A stretch of 64,000 nt of DNA, from NCBI GenBank assembly GCA_910589085.1, contig CAJUSG010000007.1, positions 1 to 64,000 of the forward strand, given 5' to 3'. Both the position numbers and the translations under genes were made by a program. The notes beneath the pieces were generated by a model. The model worked only from the letters and a program-made list of their open reading frames with translations, made no database searches and had not been told where the DNA came from. The first letter of the stretch is position 1, and each line of letters opens with the position of its first letter. Shown in pieces: positions 60,337-64,000 of this stretch. Origin of the DNA: an uncultured Oscillospiraceae bacterium (lineage in GTDB: Bacteria; Bacillota; Clostridia; Oscillospirales; Oscillospiraceae).

Positions 60337-61167
60337 ATGAGCCACAAAAAGGCCGTTTTAATCACCTGCGCGGTGGCGCTGATGTGGAGCCTGGCCGGCC
60401 TGAACATTAAAATGATCCACTGGAGCGGGGCGGCCATCGCCGGGGGCCGCAGCCTGATCGCTGCGGCACTGCTGACCCCCCTTGTGCTGCGCAGCCCCTG
60501 CCGGAGGGTCACCGCTCCCGTGATAGGCGGCGCGGTGTGCTACGCCGCCTTCAACTACTGCTTCATTGTCTCCACCAAGCTCACCACCTCGGCCAACGCC
60601 ATCATGCTCCAATACACCGCCCCCATCTACGTGGCCCTGCTGTCCTGGGTGTTCCTGCGGGAGCGCATCCGCCGGTCCGACCTGCTCTGCATGGCCTTTG
60701 TCTTTGGCGGCATGGTGCTGTTTTTCCTGGACGAGACCGGGGGCGGCACCCCCATCGGCAACCTCATCGCGGTGTTCAACGGGGTGACCTTCGCGGGCAT
60801 CTCCATCTTCCTCCGCCTCCAGAAGGACGGCAACCCGGTGATGTCCATGTATCTGGGCAACCTTCTCTCCGCGCTGATCGGCCTGCCCATCATCCTGTCC
60901 GCCGGACTGCCCGACGGCGCCAGCCTGTTTTTCCTTCTGCTGGCTGGGGGGCTCTCCGCCCTGACCTATGCCCTGTACGCCAGGGCCAGCACCGGCCTCA
61001 CCGCCCTGGAGACCGTCCTTCTGCCCATCATCGATCCGGTTATGAATCCGGTCTGGGTCTTTCTCACCCTGGGGGAGCGCCCCGGCGCCCTGAGCCTGCT
61101 GGGGGCGGCGGTGGTCCTGAGTGCCGTCACCGCCCGGGTCCTGAGCGCCATGCAGCCGGAGGGCTGA
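60337..61167 (+). CDS. EamA/DMT-family exporter
   Basis: This 276-residue protein has ten hydrophobic helices in two EamA repeats (each ending near LxxLFLxE-type segments: SWVFLRERIRRSDLLCMAFVFGG and FLTLGERPGALSLLGAAVVL). Members export amino acids or metabolites. ATG 60337 has GAGAGG upstream; a second in-frame ATG lies 6 codons earlier. It is placed between the nitrilase-family gene and the Bce regulator. Substrate unknown. Confidence 0.85.
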   Translation: MSHKKAVLITCAVALMWSLAGLNIKMIHWSGAAIAGGRSLIAAALLTPLVLRSPCRRVTAPVIGGAVCYAAFNYCFIVSTKLTTSANAIMLQYTAPIYVALLSWVFLRERIRRSDLLCMAFVFGGMVLFFLDETGGGTPIGNLIAVFNGVTFAGISIFLRLQKDGNPVMSMYLGNLLSALIGLPIILSAGLPDGASLFFLLLAGGLSALTYALYARASTGLTALETVLLPIIDPVMNPVWVFLTLGERPGALSLLGAAVVLSAVTARVLSAMQPEG

Positions 61168-61226
61168 CAATCCCCCCGGTAGACACAGCCCTCTCTCCGT
61201 GCTAAAATGTGGGGGAGGTGAACCCC

Positions 61227-61892
61227 ATGGATAAAATCATCATCATAGAGGACGACCCCGCCATCCGGGAGGAGCTGGCCCTCCTGCTGGAGAACGAGGG
61301 CTATCAGGCGACGGCCGTCACCGATTTTTCTGACGTACCCAGGCAGGTCCTTGCCGCCGCCCCCGGCCTGATTCTGCTGGACCTGGGCCTCCCGGGGCGG
61401 GACGGCATGTCCCTGTGCCTGGATATCCGCAAGGTCAGCCGGACGCCCATCATCTTTGTCACCAGCCGGGACTCCGCCTCGGACGAGCTGCGGGCCCTGA
61501 GCCTGGGGGGCGACGACTACATCACCAAGCCCTACAACATCCCGGTGCTGCTGGCCCGAATCCGGGCGGTTCTCCGCCGGGCCGGCGGCCCTGCGGAGTC
61601 CGACACCCTGGAGGCGGAGGGGCTGACCCTCCATCTCACCCGGGGGACGGTGTCGGCGGGGGGCGGGTCGGCGGAGCTGACCCGGAACGAGCTGAAGATT
61701 CTGGCCCACCTTATGGCCCACGCCGGCCAGATCGTCTCCCGGGCCGACCTGATCGACGCGCTGTGGGACAGCCAGATCTACATCGACGACAACACCCTCA
61801 GCGTAAACATGACCCGCCTGCGGGCCAAGCTGGAGGAGATCGGCCTGCCCGGCTTCATCAAGACCCGGCGGGGGATGGGGTATCAGCTATGA
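61227..61892 (+). CDS. bceR: BceR-type OmpR-family response regulator
   Basis: This 221-residue response regulator has a receiver (IIIIEDDPAIREEL; phosphoacceptor Asp52; Lys in YITKPYNIPVLLARI) and an OmpR winged helix (LTRNELKILAHLMAHAGQIVSRADLIDALWDSQIYIDDNTLSVNMTRLRAKLEEIG). It is paired with a short two-helix kinase and an ABC transporter, the Bce-type antimicrobial-peptide defence layout. GGGGGAGGTG precedes ATG 61227. Confidence 0.88.
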   Translation: MDKIIIIEDDPAIREELALLLENEGYQATAVTDFSDVPRQVLAAAPGLILLDLGLPGRDGMSLCLDIRKVSRTPIIFVTSRDSASDELRALSLGGDDYITKPYNIPVLLARIRAVLRRAGGPAESDTLEAEGLTLHLTRGTVSAGGGSAELTRNELKILAHLMAHAGQIVSRADLIDALWDSQIYIDDNTLSVNMTRLRAKLEEIGLPGFIKTRRGMGYQL

Positions 61893-62890
61893 CACTGTGG
61901 GAATTTCTGTCCGACCGGCTGGACCGCATCTTGATCCAGGCCGTCTGCGCTGCCGCGGCGGCCTTTTTCCTCCGGGCCACCGGCACCCAGTCCGGGGTGC
62001 TGGCCGTCCTGCTTCTGGCCCTGCTGCTGGTGTTCGCCGGGGCGCAGCTGGCCGACTTCCTCCGCCAGCGGGCCCGGCTCCGGGAGCTGGAGGCCATTCT
62101 GGAGGGCCTGGACCAGAAGTATCTCTTCGCCGAGTGCGTCCCCACCCCCAGGAGCCTCTATGAGCGGCGGCTGTTTGAGCTGACCCGCCGGGCGGGCCGG
62201 GACATGACCGGGGCGGTGTCCGATGCCCGGGCGGCCCAGCGGGAATATCGGGAGTATGTGGAGGGCTGGGTCCACGAGATCAAGACCCCCATCACCGCCG
62301 CCCGGCTCATCTGCCAAAAGCTGGACGGCGATACCCGCCGCCGGCTTATCTGCGAGCTGGACCAGGTCCAGGCCCACGTGGAGCGGGCTCTGTTCTACGC
62401 CCGGGCGGAGAGCCCGGAGCGGGACTGCGTAATCCGCCAGACCCAGCTGTCCCAGCTTGTGGCCCAGGCGGTGGGGGAGCACCGCGCTCTTCTGATTCAG
62501 AGCGGCGTCCGGGTGGAGACGGACGGTCTGGACCGCTCCGTTTACACCGACGGGAAGTGGGCGGCCTTCATTTTGGGCCAGCTCCTGCAAAACGCCGCCC
62601 GCTACCGGGGGCCGGAGCCGGTAGTCACCATCTCCGCCCGGCCGCTGGGAAAACAGGTGCAGCTCACGGTGGCGGACAACGGCCTGGGCATCCCCGCCCA
62701 GGAGCTGCCCCGGGTCTTCGACCGGGGCTTCACCGGCAGCAACGGCCGGGCCCGGGGCGGCTCCACCGGCATCGGGCTGTATCTGTGCAAAAAGCTGGCC
62801 GTCTTTCTGGAGCTGGGGCTGGAAGTCACCTCGGAGGAGGGGCGGGGAACCACGGTGACCCTGACCTTTCCCGCAAAGGAGGCGCTGTAG
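61889..62890 (+). CDS. bceS: BceS-type intramembrane-sensing histidine kinase
   Basis: This 333-residue kinase has two N-terminal helices (about 12-28, 36-56) with almost no extracellular loop, the dimerisation box GWVHEIKTPITAARL (His129) and ATPase motifs LLQNAARY, DNGLGIPAQELPRVFDRGF and GGSTGIGLYLCKKL. Such kinases sense flux through their BceAB transporter rather than the drug itself. The start overlaps bceR by 4 bases (ATGA). The stop TAG lies in the left end of repeat copy F. Confidence 0.89.
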   Translation: MTLWEFLSDRLDRILIQAVCAAAAAFFLRATGTQSGVLAVLLLALLLVFAGAQLADFLRQRARLRELEAILEGLDQKYLFAECVPTPRSLYERRLFELTRRAGRDMTGAVSDARAAQREYREYVEGWVHEIKTPITAARLICQKLDGDTRRRLICELDQVQAHVERALFYARAESPERDCVIRQTQLSQLVAQAVGEHRALLIQSGVRVETDGLDRSVYTDGKWAAFILGQLLQNAARYRGPEPVVTISARPLGKQVQLTVADNGLGIPAQELPRVFDRGFTGSNGRARGGSTGIGLYLCKKLAVFLELGLEVTSEEGRGTTVTLTFPAKEAL

Positions 62891-62972
62891 GGGCTGACGA
62901 CCCCGGCAGCCCGCCTTCCCAAGGATGCATCCCAAATGAAAACACGGCGCGCTGAGGTCGTCGCGCCCTACA
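62886..62972. repeat. TGTAGGG-type palindromic repeat, copy F (long form)
   Basis: It begins TGTAGGGGCTGACGACCCCG (62886) and ends GGTCGTCGCGCCCTACA (62972). TAG at 62888-62890 is the stop codon of bceS. GACGACC and GGTCGTC are complementary ends of a long arm. Confidence 0.65.
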
Positions 62973-62982
62973 CAGGGGAGAA

Positions 62983-63000
62983 CCTTACAAAACTGTAAGG
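62983..63000. promoter_or_regulatory. BceR-type operator upstream of bceA
   Basis: CCTTACA-AAAC-TGTAAGG is an 18-base inverted repeat that fits the TNACA-N4-TGTAA pattern known for BceR-like regulators. It lies 78 bases before bceA; the bceA promoter itself is not clear. Confidence 0.7.
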
Positions 63001-63077
63001 AAATTCAATATTAATTCGATACAACAGCCTTCGCTTTTGGTGTACCATAGGACCACAAGCAAAGGAGGCAGACCGCT

Positions 63078-63836
63078 ATGCTGCAAGTACAAAACATTGA
63101 AAAATATTACGGGAGCAAAAACAACGTCACCAAGGCCCTGGACCGGGTGAGCTTCGACGTGGAGGCCGGGGAGTTCCTGGCTATCATGGGGGCCTCTGGC
63201 TCGGGCAAGACCACCCTGCTCAACTGCATCTCCACCATCGACGCCATCAGCGCGGGAAAAATCCTGCTGGACGGGGTGAGCGTGGCCGACCTGTCAGAGT
63301 CGGAGCTGGCCAAATTCCGCCGGGAGCGGCTGGGCTTTGTCTTCCAGGACTTCAACCTGCTGGACACCCTGACCATCGAGGAGAACATCGGCCTGGCCCT
63401 CTCTCTGAACCGCCAGGACCCGGGAGCGGTGCAGAGCCGGGTTCGGGAGGTGGCCGGCAAGCTGGGCATCACCGACATTCTGGAAAAATTCCCCTACCAG
63501 GTGTCCGGCGGACAGAAGCAGCGAACCGCCTGCGCCAGAGCGATGGTGGCTGGGCAGTCCCTGTTGCTGGCGGATGAACCCACGGGGGCATTGGACTCCA
63601 AGGCATCCAAAAACCTGCTGGAGATCATGTCCGTCATGAACCGGGACCTGGGGGCCACCATCCTCATGGTCACCCACGACGCCTACAGCGCCAGCTACGC
63701 CAAGCGGGTGCTCTTCCTGAAGGACGGCCGGGTGTTCAACGAGCTGCTCCGGGGGAACCGGGGCAGGCCGGTGTTCTACCACGAGATTCTGGACGTGCTG
63801 GCCGCGCTGGGGGGTGATGTCAGTGACGTTATCTAA
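63078..63836 (+). CDS. bceA: BceA-type ABC transporter ATP-binding protein
   Basis: This 252-residue ATPase has Walker A GASGSGKTT, Q-loop FQDFNLLDTLTIEENI, signature VSGGQKQR, Walker B LLLADEPTGALD and H-loop MVTHDAY. The family works with an FtsX-like permease to free lipid II-cycle targets from peptide antibiotics such as bacitracin. AAAGGAGG precedes ATG 63078. The 3' end overlaps the permease gene by 14 bases. Confidence 0.91.
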   Translation: MLQVQNIEKYYGSKNNVTKALDRVSFDVEAGEFLAIMGASGSGKTTLLNCISTIDAISAGKILLDGVSVADLSESELAKFRRERLGFVFQDFNLLDTLTIEENIGLALSLNRQDPGAVQSRVREVAGKLGITDILEKFPYQVSGGQKQRTACARAMVAGQSLLLADEPTGALDSKASKNLLEIMSVMNRDLGATILMVTHDAYSASYAKRVLFLKDGRVFNELLRGNRGRPVFYHEILDVLAALGGDVSDVI

Positions 63837-64000
63837 GCTGTCCGCACGCAACGCCAAGCGCCAGGCAAAGGACTATCTGGTCTATTTCGTCACGGTGGTC
63901 ATGGCCGCCGCCCTGCTCTACTCCTTCAACGCCCTGACCTTCTCTCAGGAGATCAAGACCCTGTCCAAATCCATGGAGATGCTGCCCGTGATGATCGCCC
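63823..64000 (+). CDS. bceB: BceB-type ABC transporter permease (3' partial)
   Basis: About 59 N-terminal codons are visible (TLSKLSARNAKRQAKDYLVYFVTVVMAAALLYSFNALTFSQEI), matching the start of FtsX-like BceB permeases, whose first helix follows this basic segment. GTG 63823 was chosen because GGGGGG is 8 bases upstream; ATG 63817, two codons earlier, would place that site too close. The rest, including the large extracellular domain, lies beyond the window. Confidence 0.8.
   Translation, partial: MTLSKLSARNAKRQAKDYLVYFVTVVMAAALLYSFNALTFSQEIKTLSKSMEMLPVMIA

Overview
This 64-kb window looks like chromosome from a high-G+C anaerobic Firmicute. The closest fit is the Oscillospiraceae gut group (Flavonifractor / Pseudoflavonifractor / Lawsonibacter type). 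That placement is inference, drawn from the G+C-rich coding style, strong AGGAGG ribosome sites, a YhaO/YhaN pair, HemZ, a Bce-type resistance module, TRAP transport and CaiB/Etf acyl-CoA genes. I see no rRNA, tRNA, insertion sequence, integrase, phage gene or CRISPR array.

Layout. 0-20.6 kb is housekeeping in character: the pnp 3' end, an acyltransferase, ymdB, a GNAT, yhaO-yhaN, lepB, a 37-codon mini-gene, a Ca2+-type P-ATPase, a GH13 enzyme, a uridine-kinase-like kinase, hemZ with an XRE regulator, an MBL hydrolase, dtd, relA and recJ. 20.9-26.6 kb holds a TRAP transporter operon ending in a FAD oxidoreductase, divergent from a LysR regulator. 26.6-34.6 kb is one long minus-strand operon: acyl-CoA dehydrogenase, EtfB, EtfA, an NhaC/YuiF-like antiporter, a crotonase and two CaiB-family CoA-transferase subunits. 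It is divergent from a MarR regulator. 35.4-38.3 kb has a flavin/ferredoxin fusion, a YczE-like membrane protein and a D-cysteine desulfhydrase-like enzyme; this stretch and the preceding operon are visibly more A+T-rich. 38.4-42.7 kb is a signalling group: REC-GGDEF, TetR, FMN-binding lipoprotein, chemoreceptor. 42.9-51.8 kb is a peptide-use locus split over two divergent operons: dppBC, binding protein, pyroglutamyl peptidase, M24 peptidase and RidA on one side; a YheO/DauR-like regulator and dppDF on the other. 51.9-55.9 kb holds a second chemoreceptor and a stand-alone AlwI-type restriction endonuclease. 55.9-61.2 kb has LysR, an isocitrate-lyase/PEP-mutase-family enzyme, a GltS-type symporter, a nitrilase-family amidase and an EamA exporter. 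61.2-64 kb is BceRS-BceAB, with the permease cut by the window end.

The most interesting points are these. (1) The CaiB pair has one subunit with the catalytic aspartate (Asp168) and one with Gln168 at the aligned position, which suggests a heteromeric CoA-transferase feeding an Etf-coupled acyl-CoA pathway for an unidentified acid. (2) A palindromic TGTAGGG repeat family occurs six times, three times supplying the stop codon of the adjacent gene, and I found none in the central 44 kb. (3) The XRE/88-aa divergent pair has face-to-face promoters with shared -10 boxes and duplicated operators. (4) The AlwI-type endonuclease has no methyltransferase nearby. (5) Four triloop or palindromic hairpins lie back to back just upstream of relA.

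All functional names come from reading motifs and family resemblance by eye; no database search was run.
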